A stretch of DNA of 64,000 nucleotides from Geosiphon pyriformis (taxonomy: Eukaryota > Glomeromycota > Glomeromycetes > Archaeosporales > Geosiphonaceae), in contig JAAOMT010000494.1 of NCBI GenBank assembly GCA_016748015.1, positions 860,190 through 924,189 on the forward strand. Direction: 5' to 3'. Made by a program: the position numbers and the translations under genes. Positions within the stretch are counted from its first letter, which is position 1. Each line of letters begins with the position of its first letter. The notes under the pieces are model-generated. The model had not been told where the DNA came from. It searched no databases and saw nothing but the letters and a program-made list of their open reading frames with translations. This document shows, piece by piece, positions 46,780 through 57,344 of this stretch.

Positions 46780-48080
46780 GTTTTGTAGTTTTGGATAAAA
46801 AGCAATCAAAAAAAACTCCTTTGACATTCATCAAAAAAAATTTTTTATTGGAATTGAGAAGATTATTTGAGCTGAAAATTCAGGTAACATCAATAAAAAT
46901 AATTAACAAAAATTTCTTCAACTTATAACAAAGAATTTGGGCAAAAAAGTCTAATATTGACAATTAAACAACCAATTCAAAAAAAACCCAATTTTCAAAT
47001 TGAAGCCAATTCTTTAGAGTTGATAAAAAATTTATTGCAAATAATTGTTGATCAAAAAAATAGTAGGTAAGGATATTGAAAATAGATTTCAATTTTAGTA
47101 TTACAGCCTAGTTGTAACCTCTTATTTTTATATTTAATGGTCAACAATATGCTGAATTATTTATGAATTTATTATCTAAAAAAAAATATTCAGAATATTA
47201 TAATGTAATTAAAAAACCAAGATTCTTAAATATGATTGAGATTGATATTTTGCACTTTTTTTTCATCAGTCACTTAATACTTAACATATGTTTTCTATAT
47301 CACATCAATGGAAAATTCGAAAAAAATATTATTTATTTATGAATTTAATTAGGGTTTGCAATTGATTTCGAAAATGCTATGTATTTTAATAATGATTTAC
47401 ACATTTTCAAAAATGTTAAATTCTTACAAGTAAGAAGTTTATTAAGTTTTTACAAAAAAATTTGAGTTTTATCTATTTGAACTAATATATTTCATACATT
47501 TTTTGTATTAAAACAAACTTTTTAGAAAATATACAACACTAACAAAAAAAAGCTATTCAAGATTATGGGCTTTAAGACAACTTCAGTTCTTTTAATTAAG
47601 GTAAAGCCAAAGATCTTTTAATTTCAATCTGATTCTCTTAAATTAATACCAACTGATGTAAGTTTCTTGATTATTGTAATAAGCTATTATATATTACATT
47701 CTAATAAGTTGTTGAAATATTCAACAATTGAAATTTTTTTTACAGCTTAGAAAACCAATTCTAAAACTAGATAATAATTTAGTCGAATACACAATAGGTA
47801 TTTTAGTCATTATATTTTTCTTTGATATAATTTATTATTCAAATATTAAATTTAACCAAAAACTTTTATTACAAGAGATTTCATATATCTTTTAAATTCA
47901 AGCAATTTTTTGAAACACAACATTATAGTTATTGAAAAATTATTTGTGAATTTAAAGTAAGTATTCACATTATAATAACACAAAATTACAAATAAAGCAC
48001 AAATGACATTTTCAAATTCTTTAACAATTATTTATAGTACTTTTACAATTTTTTTGATGTCTGGTGTAAACAATATTGAT
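46780..48080 (+). pseudogene. bromodomain-containing gene fragment with introns
   Basis: A plus-strand exon-like segment near 47150-47250 encodes QQYAELFMNLLSKKKYSEYY then NVIKKPRFLNMIE, the ZA loop and start of a bromodomain. A second near 47360-47430 encodes IDFENAMYFNNDLHIFKNVK then FLQ. This contains the Asn that binds acetyl-lysine in the family. Donor-like GTAAGG (about 47067), GTAAGA (about 47430) and GTAAGT (47956) follow open stretches. It looks like a piece of a chromatin-remodeller gene such as an RSC/polybromo subunit, captured with introns and then decayed. No complete frame remains. Confidence 0.65.
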
Positions 48081-48403
48081 ATCTGAGTTTCTGTCCCAAT
48101 AATAACAACCAAATATAGTAATAATATAAATAGAATATTTATAGTTAATGATGCCATGTTATCAGCAAAAAACATGCAAGCCAAGAAATATTATATTTTT
48201 ATAAAAAAGTGACCATCTAAAGATTAGATTAATATTAATTAAAAGCCTTTCTGAAAATAATAATACTTTGATGATTTATCACATGGTAACATGACTTTAA
48301 TGATTTCTGATTGGCTAAAATCTGATTGATTGGCATCTGAAAATTAAAGATTAATAATAAAAGTGGTTAATTTTAAACTTTAATAACTTTATAAATTATA
48401 ATA

Positions 48404-48492
48404 TAATTCAAAAAATTAAACCATAAATGTGAAAAAAAAGAACTTAATCTATCATATTTATGGTTTAGTTTTTTAATATTATTAAAATTGGA
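48404..48492. repeat. imperfect hairpin around TAAACCATAAATGTG
   Basis: The words AAAAAATTAAACCATAAATGTG and CATATTTATGGTTTAGTTTTTT face each other about 20 bp apart. The pair could be the end of a small foldback element or of the insertion that splits E6. Confidence 0.6.
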
Positions 48493-48559
48493 AGACTAGA
48501 TACAATCTAAAATTATATAAATTGTTTGATAACTATAAATAATTTGTACCATAAAGTCT

Positions 48560-49130
48560 ATTAAAATTGTTCTGTAGCATAATAATAATGTTTTCTGTAT
48601 ATTTGGCATTAATAATTCTTTTTTTTATGTTGATTTTTTTTTGCAAGACTTAATCATGAAACAACCTGAATCATAGTACTAATAAAAATTTTTAAAGCTA
48701 TTTTGTAATCTATTTTTACAAAGAAGTATAGGATTATAATTACAGAAAATTGTCTAAAATATCTTAAATCAAATCCAACATTGTTTTTGTGTGTTTTTTT
48801 AGAACAGATTCTTTTGTTGTTATTACTATACCATTTTAATTCTAATTTTTTAGAGAGGTTAAAGTAAATAAGATACTATTCTATTTTAATAGTATTACTT
48901 GGCTCTTGAAATGACATGTTCTTAGTGTTAAACTTGTATTTTTCTTCTGGTTTTAGTAATTTAATAATAGAATATAGTGTTCTTGGGGGTGAATTAAATA
49001 CAAGATTACACTTGTTACAGTACTGAAAATGACAAGAAATCAAGCAATAATTACACAGTTTTGTATTAAGATCTGCTAGTTTCTGTTTCTGTTCTTTTTG
49101 AATTGAAGCCAGTTTTTGGTACTGGTTTTA
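48560..49130 (-). pseudogene. E6 dUTPase-like domain
   Basis: Minus-strand sequence matches E3 21300-21930 in order (for example the segment near 48740-48790 for the TGFDLKYPE region, and the linker to 49100). No frame over 60 codons is left. Upstream motifs are missing or lost at the insertion. Confidence 0.6.
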
Positions 49131-49849
49131 GAATGCTTTGGAATTGTCTGTAAATATGTTATTTATTTCTTTAATTGTTATTAAGGCATTTTTTATGACA
49201 TATATTTTCTCAATAGTGGCTCTTTTCTATTTGGCTGTGGTTATTTTTCAAATTTTTTCTTTATTATGGGATCATAAATTTAGTCAGTTTATTGCTTAAC
49301 TATATACTATTGTAAATGAAATGTCTTTTCTGGCTTAATCATTTATTAGGATAGTATATTGACATAATTTATCACATATTTCTTCTTTGTTTAAAATATT
49401 ATTTCACAATTCTTTATCTGGTAAAATTTTATCATATACAAGACATAATGTGTTGTCCTATTTGTCTTGTTGCTTAAGTTATCTATATTATCTAATACAC
49501 AAAGTCAGCAGTAATATTTGGTGGCTGTTGGCCATATTTTGTCATCTCTGATACAAATGCCCATTAAAAACAACTTTTTTTTACAATTAATACAGATTAA
49601 TTTAGGAAATTAATAGAGTTATTCTTTTTAATTTAAACTTAGATAGATTGGTGGTAATTTGGAAGGTTTTTTGTTAGTCTTTCTTTTACTTTTTTTTTTC
49701 AGGTGGAAAGTGGTGATAGTTTTGTTTTACAATTATCAGTTTACAAAACTTGGTAAGTTTCTAATATCAGTGATGGCACTATTTTTTCAAATTCAATTAG
49801 CAGTTGGTCTGAGTTTTAGATTTTAAAATGTCTACACATAGCAAATATT
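49131..49849 (-). pseudogene. E6 Cys-rich domain
   Basis: The minus strand near 49500-49620 reads INCKKKLFLMGICI then WPTATKYYC, the same block as in E3 near 22330-22440. The rest aligns in order with stops. Confidence 0.55.
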
Positions 49850-50439
49850 TGAACATGTTGCTCATTAAAAATGATTTAAAGTTCTTGTATATTTCAGTCA
49901 AAGGTGGTATAAGTTTTTAATGACTAATTATTTCTTACAAGGGCTTGGTATTAGGTGGCTTTTATGACAAGTATCTTAGTAAAGATTGGAATTCTGTTAA
50001 TTTTAAAAAGAAAATTATCAATTTCTTCTATTGGAGTTTTGATATTCTCATCTGTGGTGATTATTTGAGTGATGGTAGCATAATTTACTTGATAATTTAG
50101 TTGATTCATGAGTTGTTTTGTAATGATGCTATCTGTAAATCCACTATTAAATATTAATTTAATGTTTACTTGTCCTACTTTAGCATTAATATATATTGCT
50201 GTAATTGATTTATTCTTATTAATAGCAGCTCTACTAAAAAAGTTAATAATATTCAGATTATCAATATTAAACAGAAATATAGTGATAAAAATATTATCTT
50301 TTGTAATTGTGACAGGTGAAATCATATTAGTAAACAGATTAATGTTTTGAGTAGAAGGATTGCTAATTTCAGTTATATCTTTTCTTTCTAAAAGTATAAT
50401 GTTACCAAAATCCAGAGTTTTGGTAAAATCAAAGTACAA
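49850..50439 (-). pseudogene. E6 aspartic protease
   Basis: The minus-strand open stretch 49951-50439 (162 codons) includes ITKDNIFITIFLFNIDN, KVGQVNIKLIFNSGFTDSII and KQLMNQLNYQV. The active-site Asp-Ser-Gly has become Asn-Ser-Gly. It is the longest open frame in the nested region, kept open although the catalytic residue is gone. Confidence 0.75.
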
Positions 50440-51304
50440 AATCTGGTTAAAATATCCAATTTGTGCTGCTCAAAGTGGTATGTTGTCTCAATTTACTAGT
50501 TAGAATGGCTTACTAATAAGTTGTATCTAATTTCTATTAATGCTTGGCAATTCTTGATTGTAGTTAATTGTTTAAAGTCTGAAATGACTATATATAAAAA
50601 CTTGGTACTAAGATGTTATTTGCATTATTGTTTGTAATGACTGATAGTAATTTTTGGGCAGTTGATGTGAATACTGTAGTAGCTAATATTAGAGTATAGA
50701 ATATTAAGGTCCTATGACTTGAAAATATCTTTGTTGTTATGGATATTAATTTCTTCAGTTTTAGTCTACTACTTTTTTTTAACAATTCTAGATAATATGT
50801 CTGAGTTTTTAATAATAGTAACAGTTGTGAAAATCTAATTTCTAAGGTTTTTTGTTGTTGTTGTTAATTCTGTTGATGCTGGTATTAATTGTTGTTCTTA
50901 TATTGTGGTGGCTAATAAGTTCTTACAGTTTTAACTAAGAATTCTTTATTTTTTTGAGTTAATTTCTTACTTAATTAAATAAACTTAATATTAATATTTG
51001 AGATTCTATTTATGGCCAGATTAATGACTTGAATATGATTGGCTTTTTGCTTTGCTAATTTGAAATCATGAAACAGAGTAATGGCATTTAGTAATGTAGT
51101 TGAGTGGTAAGATTTTATAAATTGTAAAATACTGCTTCTTAATTTTTTAATGAATTGGTTAAGAATTTGTCCTGGAATATAATATTTTTTTTTAATTGTC
51201 TGTATCTGTCAAAGAACTTAATTAAATCATCCAAAATAAATGGTTATTACTTCATGGTTTTTTTGTTTTATTATACTGAATTGATTTTGTAGCTAAATAA
51301 ACAT
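50440..51304 (-). pseudogene. E6 gag, C-terminal part
   Basis: Minus-strand sequence between the protease and the solo LTR. The open stretch 50588-50785 and the segment around 51000-51120 (NHIQVINLAINRIS-like) align with E3 gag 23760-23900. The frame is broken. Confidence 0.55.
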
Positions 51305-52192
51305 TGTTATTTATAGAATATAAAAATTATATATTAGTATACAAATTAGCCAATCAGAATAAGACATAGTAAAAAGTGGAATTGCAGAATTCCAAAATTT
51401 CAGGATTCAAGAATGAAAAATCACAGGATTCTAGAATTTTAGAATTTCAAAATAAAAAATTGCAGAATTCCAGAATTCCAGAATTTTAGGATAAAAAATC
51501 ACAGAATTTCTGGTTAGAAAATTGAGAAATTCAAAAAATTTTATATAACATAAATTATATATATATAGTGAAAGTATTAAAAGCAGAAAAAAGATAATTT
51601 CTGGAGAATTCAATAGAGTTTTATTAATTTAGAACAATATCCTTCCTTTAAAAGATAGAATATTATAACTTGAAATGAAATTGTTCTCATATTAATAAAA
51701 TTATCTATTATTTTCAAATTTATGTTATTATTTACTACTTAATCTGCTGGCACAATAGCTCTTGATTATGGCTATTGACAGAAAACTTATTTCTTATTTC
51801 TTATTTTATTTTCTTTATTTTTTTATTTACTTTTATTTTTTTTATTTTTTTTTATTTTCTTTTGTTGTTTACTAAACTGATTAAAAAGATTAAGTACTGA
51901 GTAATTGATGTCAAAAATTGTCTGGTAAAAAAGCCTTGCAAAAGAGTAAACACTTAAATTTAAGAATTACTTATCAGAGGATTGCTGACTACCAAGCTAA
52001 GAAAAGAATTAATGAAATTACAATTCTAAGAGACTACTGAAAACAACTATTGAATCTCTGTTCATTATACAAAGAACTCAACAAAACTTTTAAACACCAA
52101 AACCTTCAGAAATTACCAACACTATTCAGGTATTAAACACCAAGTTACAGATTTGTTATTTGTTTTTAGACCTCAAATAATCACTTGTAATA
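51305..52192 (+). repeat. solo LTR, C type (888 bp), inserted in E6 gag
   Basis: Starts TGTTATTTATAGAATATAA and ends TCACTTGTAATA, flanked by ACAT on both sides (51301-51304 and 52193-52196). It is co-linear with the solo LTR at 15932-16761 and contains the GAATTCCAGAATTCC array (51380-51540). Confidence 0.9.
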
Positions 52193-52196
52193 ACAT

Positions 52197-53324
52197 ATTG
52201 AAATTATAGAAATATTGTAAAAAGGCAAGTTTAAAAGCAACAAAGTCAGTTGTTTTTTTTTTCAAGACTTTGGTACTATAAATTTGTAGTTCTTGTTAAA
52301 AAAAAAACAGTGGTTTAATGGTTCTAGTATTATCTTAATTGTTAACAATAATTGCTTTCTTAGCTTCTGTTATCTAAGTATATGTATTATCTTTTTCCTT
52401 AAAAATTTTTTCTAATCTGACAATATCTCAGTAAGCCATTATTTAAGTAATAAGAGGTAGTTTACTTGTTGATAACAAGAAGTTTAATAGTAGTATATTA
52501 TATTGTTCTCTAAGCACTAATATTAATTGTTTCTCTTTGTTATTAGGGCCAATAAGTGGCAAGATGACTGTTTTTTCTATAAGAGTAATTGCTAACTCTG
52601 TTAGTAATTATGCTAATGGTAGTGCTCAAAAAGACATGCTTTTGTCAGGTTTACTGGCTGTTAAAGTAAGATTTCTAAATAGCAATTTGTATTTTTCCAG
52701 GATTTTTGTTCAAAGATTATTATTATGGTCTCAAGAGTACAAAATTTTAGAAGTTCTTGAAGTTTTTATTTGTGCCTCTATAAATTGGTTGAATAAAATT
52801 CTATTTTTCAGTGTTTAATAGTATAATAGAGTGGTTAGGAAAAAAAACCTTGATTTTTTGTTAATTATAGGTCATACTTGTTTTTTTTACTATTATCATA
52901 TTATTGGATTTAGACTTGAATTCTATGAAATTAGGTTTTACTATTTGTTTTTCTCTCAATTGAGAGTACTATTTTGTTATGTATCTTTTAATTTTTTTGT
53001 CAATTATATAAAAAGTTTTAGTTATGGCTTGAGTGGTGGTTTCTGTTGAGTATGTTAATAATTTTTAATAAATTTGTTTTTTGAATTTTCTTGTATCTTT
53101 TGTTTGATCTAATAAACAGTCAATCTTGTCATATATGTATTAACAAAAGTTACTTTTTACAATAATAGTTTCTAATAGTATTCTTAAGTCTTTTTTAAAG
53201 TATTAAAATAAAGCTTTTCTGTATAGTAAATAATTTTTTTTTACTGCCCTAATGGTTGCCACTTTTGTGAATTTCTGAAATGCTTTGTCTCTGTGGATTT
53301 TATAATCTTACAAAGAGCTTTAAA
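52197..53324 (-). pseudogene. E6 gag, N-terminal part and leader
   Basis: Minus-strand sequence between the solo LTR and the 5' LTR, so gag N-terminus and leader by position. No frame is preserved on this strand. Plus-strand open stretches at 52537-52818 and 52831-53049 have no recognisable content. ACAAAGAGCTTTAAA at 53310-53324 is a decayed version of the shared primer-binding site. Confidence 0.5.
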
Positions 53325-54351
53325 TGTTATAAATAAACTTGGGATATATGATAGTAATGTTTGGTGCTCAAAATTTGGGTTTCTAAAGAGCTTTTAAAAG
53401 TTTTTTGTTGGTAAGCTTGTTCAATGTATCAGATTTAACAGTTTCTGAAGGTTTTTTCGATTGATGTAAATTTATCTATAAAGTTTTTTGGTTATAAGAC
53501 ACAGAGAGATAGTTTTGTGATGTTGCAATTTTATATATGTAAGCTATTTTCTTCAAGCTAATCAAACACAGTTATTAGAGTTTAATAATATCTTTTCATT
53601 CTTTTTGTAAGCTAACAAGATAATGTTAATATCAAATCTTAGAGAAAGCTTTTTTCTTTTACCAGGCTATTATAAAATCTATTTTTAGGCAGTCTATTTT
53701 TTTATGTTGTCACTTCAAAAGAGAAAACAAGAGAAAATAAAATAAAATAAAATAAATAAAATAAAAATAAAATAAAAGAAGAGAAATTAGTATCATCAAT
53801 TACTATAATCAAGAGTAATTAGTCAAATCATACTGGTTTGAGTTGGTTTTATGTTAAGAGCATTTGGCTAAGAACAAAGATAAAAACAAGATTAATTCAG
53901 CTAAAATATGTGAGTGTAAAAATTATATAAATATGGATTTTGGTTTTTCTAATATTTTTTTAATAATATAAGATATAGAATGTAACAAAAGATATGTAAT
54001 AAATATAAATAGAAAGAAGTTGATTTTTGTCTATCTATATGTCTTTTTATCTTCTATAATTACTCTCTTTTATACATTTCTCTTAGTTCTACAAGACTGC
54101 TTTTGATTATTTTGTTATTGCTAATTATTGCTTGCTATTTCTGTTATTGCTTCATTTCTTTATATTATTACTAGTTATTTTAAGTTTAACTAGTTTTTTT
54201 GTGCTATATTGCATTCTTGTATTTTGTATAGTGTTATTTTGAGTTATTATGTATTATTCTGTGTTTTTTTGTATTATTCTGTATTATTTTATGTTATCAT
54301 GTTTTGATTACGTTTTTTATAACTTAGATTGGTTTTTCTACTTAAATAACA
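53325..54351 (-). repeat. E6 5' LTR (1027 bp)
   Basis: + strand starts TGTTATAAATAAACTTGGG and ends CTACTTAAATAACA. Co-linear with 38993-40025, including the AAAAT run and the GTATTATTCTGTGTT repeats near 54260. Confidence 0.88.
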
Positions 54352-55689
54352 GCATACTTATAGTAACAAGCTGTTGCATAATTAATGAATGAATTGATTT
54401 AAAATTTGTGGTACTATAAAATAGTTAGCTTTAATTGCCTAGATTTGGCACAAATTTTAATAGAAACATCCCAAATATGTAGTGACTGTTTCAGTATTAT
54501 TTTGTTTAATGGTAATAAAGCTAGTTAATAACCAATTAATGCTATTGTAATTGCTAAAATATTGTAAAAATGTGGTTTTAAATACATTAAAGATTTGTGG
54601 TTTGTTAACTAAACTTTAATATCACAAGTTAGTAATATCTTGTAAAAAATAAAAAATAGCTTGAAAAACGTTGACATTATTCTATCTATTGGCTATAATG
54701 ACTTTTACTATGTTGTTTAGCCATGTTTGAACATTGTCTTCTTTGCCAATAAATTTCTTGAGTTTAGCAATAGGTGTATATGCTATTAGTGTAAGTTGTT
54801 ATTGTTAAGATTATTGTTATTATATGGTAATTGGTGCAATTAGTAGATTGATCACAATAACTGGAAGTAAGTTTTACTAAAAAATTGGAGGGAAGTTTGG
54901 ATTGTTTGGGTGTTATAGAGTTTAAACAATTAGAATTTGTACTTTTAAGTTATTTGAGATTAGATTTTGATTATTATTTCTGATATTTGTTTGTTTTTTT
55001 TTCTGATTTAGTATTTTTCTAATAATTGGTAGATCTGAAATTTGGTTGAGATGGTAATAATTAAAGTCTTAATGATGTTGTTGATTACAATTTAAATCCT
55101 TCAAAAAAATTGTTGTAAGTTCTTAATAATTTGGCTTTTTTTTGATTATTTTGAAATAGTATTCTTGCTAATAGTGTTTTTATGGCTGCTGTAGATGTAA
55201 TTGTTAATGTTATGTGGATGGTATTTCCAAATGTGTAGTAATATGATGAGTTAATAAGTAAAATAACTCTTGGTTTCTTCTAATTAGATGGTTGTATTTT
55301 TTTTGGTATTTTTGCTAAAGTTTGTAATTTTCTTTTGTTTGTAAAAATAAAAAAAAATTTGATGTATTTTTCAATTTTTCTGTTTATTTCTATGATTAGT
55401 GATGCAAACAGATAGTTTAATAAAAGTGTGGTATTTTGTAATAGTTTACTATAAAAGTTTTTGAGAGTACCTTTTAGATCTTTTTGGGTTTTCAAGTAAG
55501 ATTTAATTTTTTTGTTAATATAGAAATTAAAAGCTAATTCTGCTAGCCAATAGTTATTTGTCAATTCAAAATGAGTTTGGTAATGTTAAAATAAGAATTT
55601 TGTGAATTTTAAATAATTTTTTTTATGAATTTTTGGTCTGTTACTTTTTCAGATAATTGATATTAGTGCTGGTTCTCTGTTAGATTATA
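54352..55689 (-). pseudogene. E5 gag, N-terminal part
   Basis: The minus-strand open stretch 55280-55564 (YWLAELAFNFYINKKIKSYL, LKNFYSKLLQNTTLLLNYLF) aligns with E3 gag 24816-25103. Sequence from 54352 continues E5 gag exactly where 38992 leaves off. Broken frames elsewhere. Confidence 0.72.
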
Positions 55690-55708
55690 TTTTACAGAGA
55701 GCATCAAA
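55690..55708 (-). promoter_or_regulatory. E5 primer-binding site
   Basis: + strand TTTACAGAGAGCATCAAA abuts the LTR. It differs from the E3 site (CACAGAAAGCACCAAA) mainly by transitions. Confidence 0.6.
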
Positions 55709-56573
55709 TATTACTAATGATTATTTAAGGTGTTGGAACAAATAACAAACCTGTAACTTGGTGCTTAATAACTAGTAATGTTGGTAATTTCTAAAGATTT
55801 TGGAGTTTAAAGGTTTTAGTTGAGTTCTTTATATAATAAACAGAGATTTAATTGATGGTTTCTTCTGTAAATTTTTTTTTAACATGATAGCTGATTTATT
55901 CTGACAGTCATGTCTTTTTAATAAGCTATTTTTAGATTTCTACTCTTGTTTTCAAGTCTTTTACCAGACTATTCTTGACATTAAATACTTAGTACTTAAT
56001 TCTTTTAATCAATTAGTAAACAATAAAAAAATAAAACAAAAAAAAATAAAAAAAAATAAAAATAAAAAATAAAAAATTAATATTTTATCAATAGCTATGA
56101 TCAAAAGCTATTGGTCTAATATGATTAAATATTGAATTTTATCAATATAGAGAGTGTTAATAAAATAGAATAAATTAATATTTTTTTAATTAAGTGATAA
56201 TAACATAGATTAGATAATAATAGATAATTTTATTAATATAAAAATAATTTCATTTCAAGTTATAAAAAACTATTTTTTGAAAAAAGGGGTATTGTTGTTT
56301 TTAAACTAAATTTAATTCTATCTATTTTATTGAATTTTTCTAAAATTACTTTTTCTGCTTTTAATATTCTTACTATATATATATAATTTATGTTATATAA
56401 GATTTTTTGAAATTCTTCAATTTTTTTGAAAAAAAATTCTAAAATTCTGCAATTCTGCAATTTCTTAAGAAAAATCTTAGAATTTTGTAATTTTGTAATT
56501 TTTTCTTTTATTATGCCTATTTCTGATTGGTTATTTTATCTATTATTATAATTCCTAATTTCTATAAGTAATA
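55709..56573 (-). repeat. E5 5' LTR (865 bp)
   Basis: + strand starts TATTACTAATGATTATTTAAGG and ends TTCTATAAGTAATA. Co-linear with 36034-36884. Confidence 0.85.
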
Positions 56574-57344
56574 CTGGACATTAGCATTAGTTTTTTGTAA
56601 GAACTAAGTAACAGAAAAGCCTTGGAGATAGCCACCAATAATTTGGAATTTGTATTTATTATTGTATTAATTGGCTGTAACAGTTCTTTTAAAGTTATCT
56701 AAACATTCAATTAAATCTTGTGTATTACCTCTGAATAAAAGTAATAGGATGTTGTTTTTTGTCTTAAAGCAGTTTGTATATCTTGGAGGGCAGTTAGAAT
56801 GTTTGTTTATATGAAGTTAACAGTTATTGGTTTAAAAATAATTGTTTAAGTAGAATAGTTTGATTTACTTAAAAAAAGATTAAAAACAAAAACAGTTTAA
56901 TAGTTTTTTTTTCTGTTTCAAAGAAAGTTCAGTTAACTGATAGGCAGCAATTTAAATGTGAATTTAATGATTTAGATATTTAAATTTAGAAGGTTGTTGT
57001 TTAAAAGTTGTTAAGTATAAAAGCTAATTAATATTGTTATTTTTTTTTTAGGAGTTTCTTCAAAGTAGGCTTAATTAAAGAAATAGATAGTATAAGCTGT
57101 ATAGATTTCAATTAAATGCTTGTTTAGAAACTAGTTCCAGAAGTTTTGGAATTGTTTATTAGATTGTTTTTCAAGAAGAAAACAGATCAAGCAAAAGAGC
57201 AGAAAATTGAGTACAATAAAATCTAGGTTATTTCTATTGTATGCTGTAAAGTATTCTTCTAATTGTTGTAACAGATATGAATAATTACCCATACAATAAG
57301 AAAATAAATAAATTTTGACAACTTTACAGAAAGCACCACTTTTA
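56574..57344 (-). pseudogene. E4 gag, N-terminal part, with leader and primer-binding site
   Basis: Read on the minus strand from 57344: TGGTGCTTTCTG primer site, the leader, then a gag start matching E1 (near 57292, LLQQLEEYF for LPQQPEEYF). It continues to the segment just before the E5 target site, equivalent to E1 7057-7780. Frame broken. Confidence 0.75.

Larger units (their letters stand above)
43590..48560. mobile_element. composite insertion in E6 with DDE transposase and bromodomain fragment
   Basis: E6 pol sequence that is continuous in E3 (20760 to 21300) is separated here by about 5 kb. The insert holds a minus-strand DDE transposase pseudogene (about 43690-46620) and a plus-strand host-like gene fragment (46780-48080). 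The exact ends and terminal inverted repeats could not be fixed, and about 0.5 kb of E6 may have been lost. Two separate insertions are also possible. Confidence 0.5.
38993..54351 (-). mobile_element. E6: D-family Ty3/gypsy element, itself carrying two insertions
   Basis: LTRs at 38993-40025 (3') and 53325-54351 (5') are co-linear. Flanks are ATAT (38989-38992) and GCAT (54352-54355), which differ by two transitions. The unoccupied equivalent in E3 reads ACAT. Minus-strand order is gag, protease, Cys-rich, dUTPase, [DNA transposon insertion], RT, RNase H, integrase, third ORF, LTR. It carries a solo LTR at 51305-52192 and a composite insertion at about 43590-48560. Confidence 0.85.
36034..56573 (-). 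mobile_element. E5: internally deleted gypsy element (C-type LTR), interrupted by E6
   Basis: LTRs at 36034-36884 and 55709-56573, flanked by CTAG (36030-36033) and CTGG (56574-56577), a 4-bp duplication differing by one transition. Removing it restores the E4 gag length relative to E1. Inside are only a partial dUTPase, the Cys-rich region, protease and gag; RT, RNase H and integrase are missing. Its gag is split by E6 at 38993-54351. Confidence 0.85.

Noticed and set aside
52537-53049. Two plus-strand ORFs in the E6 gag region
   Set aside because: They lie antisense to gag by position, have no recognisable motif and are rich in residues from A/T codons.
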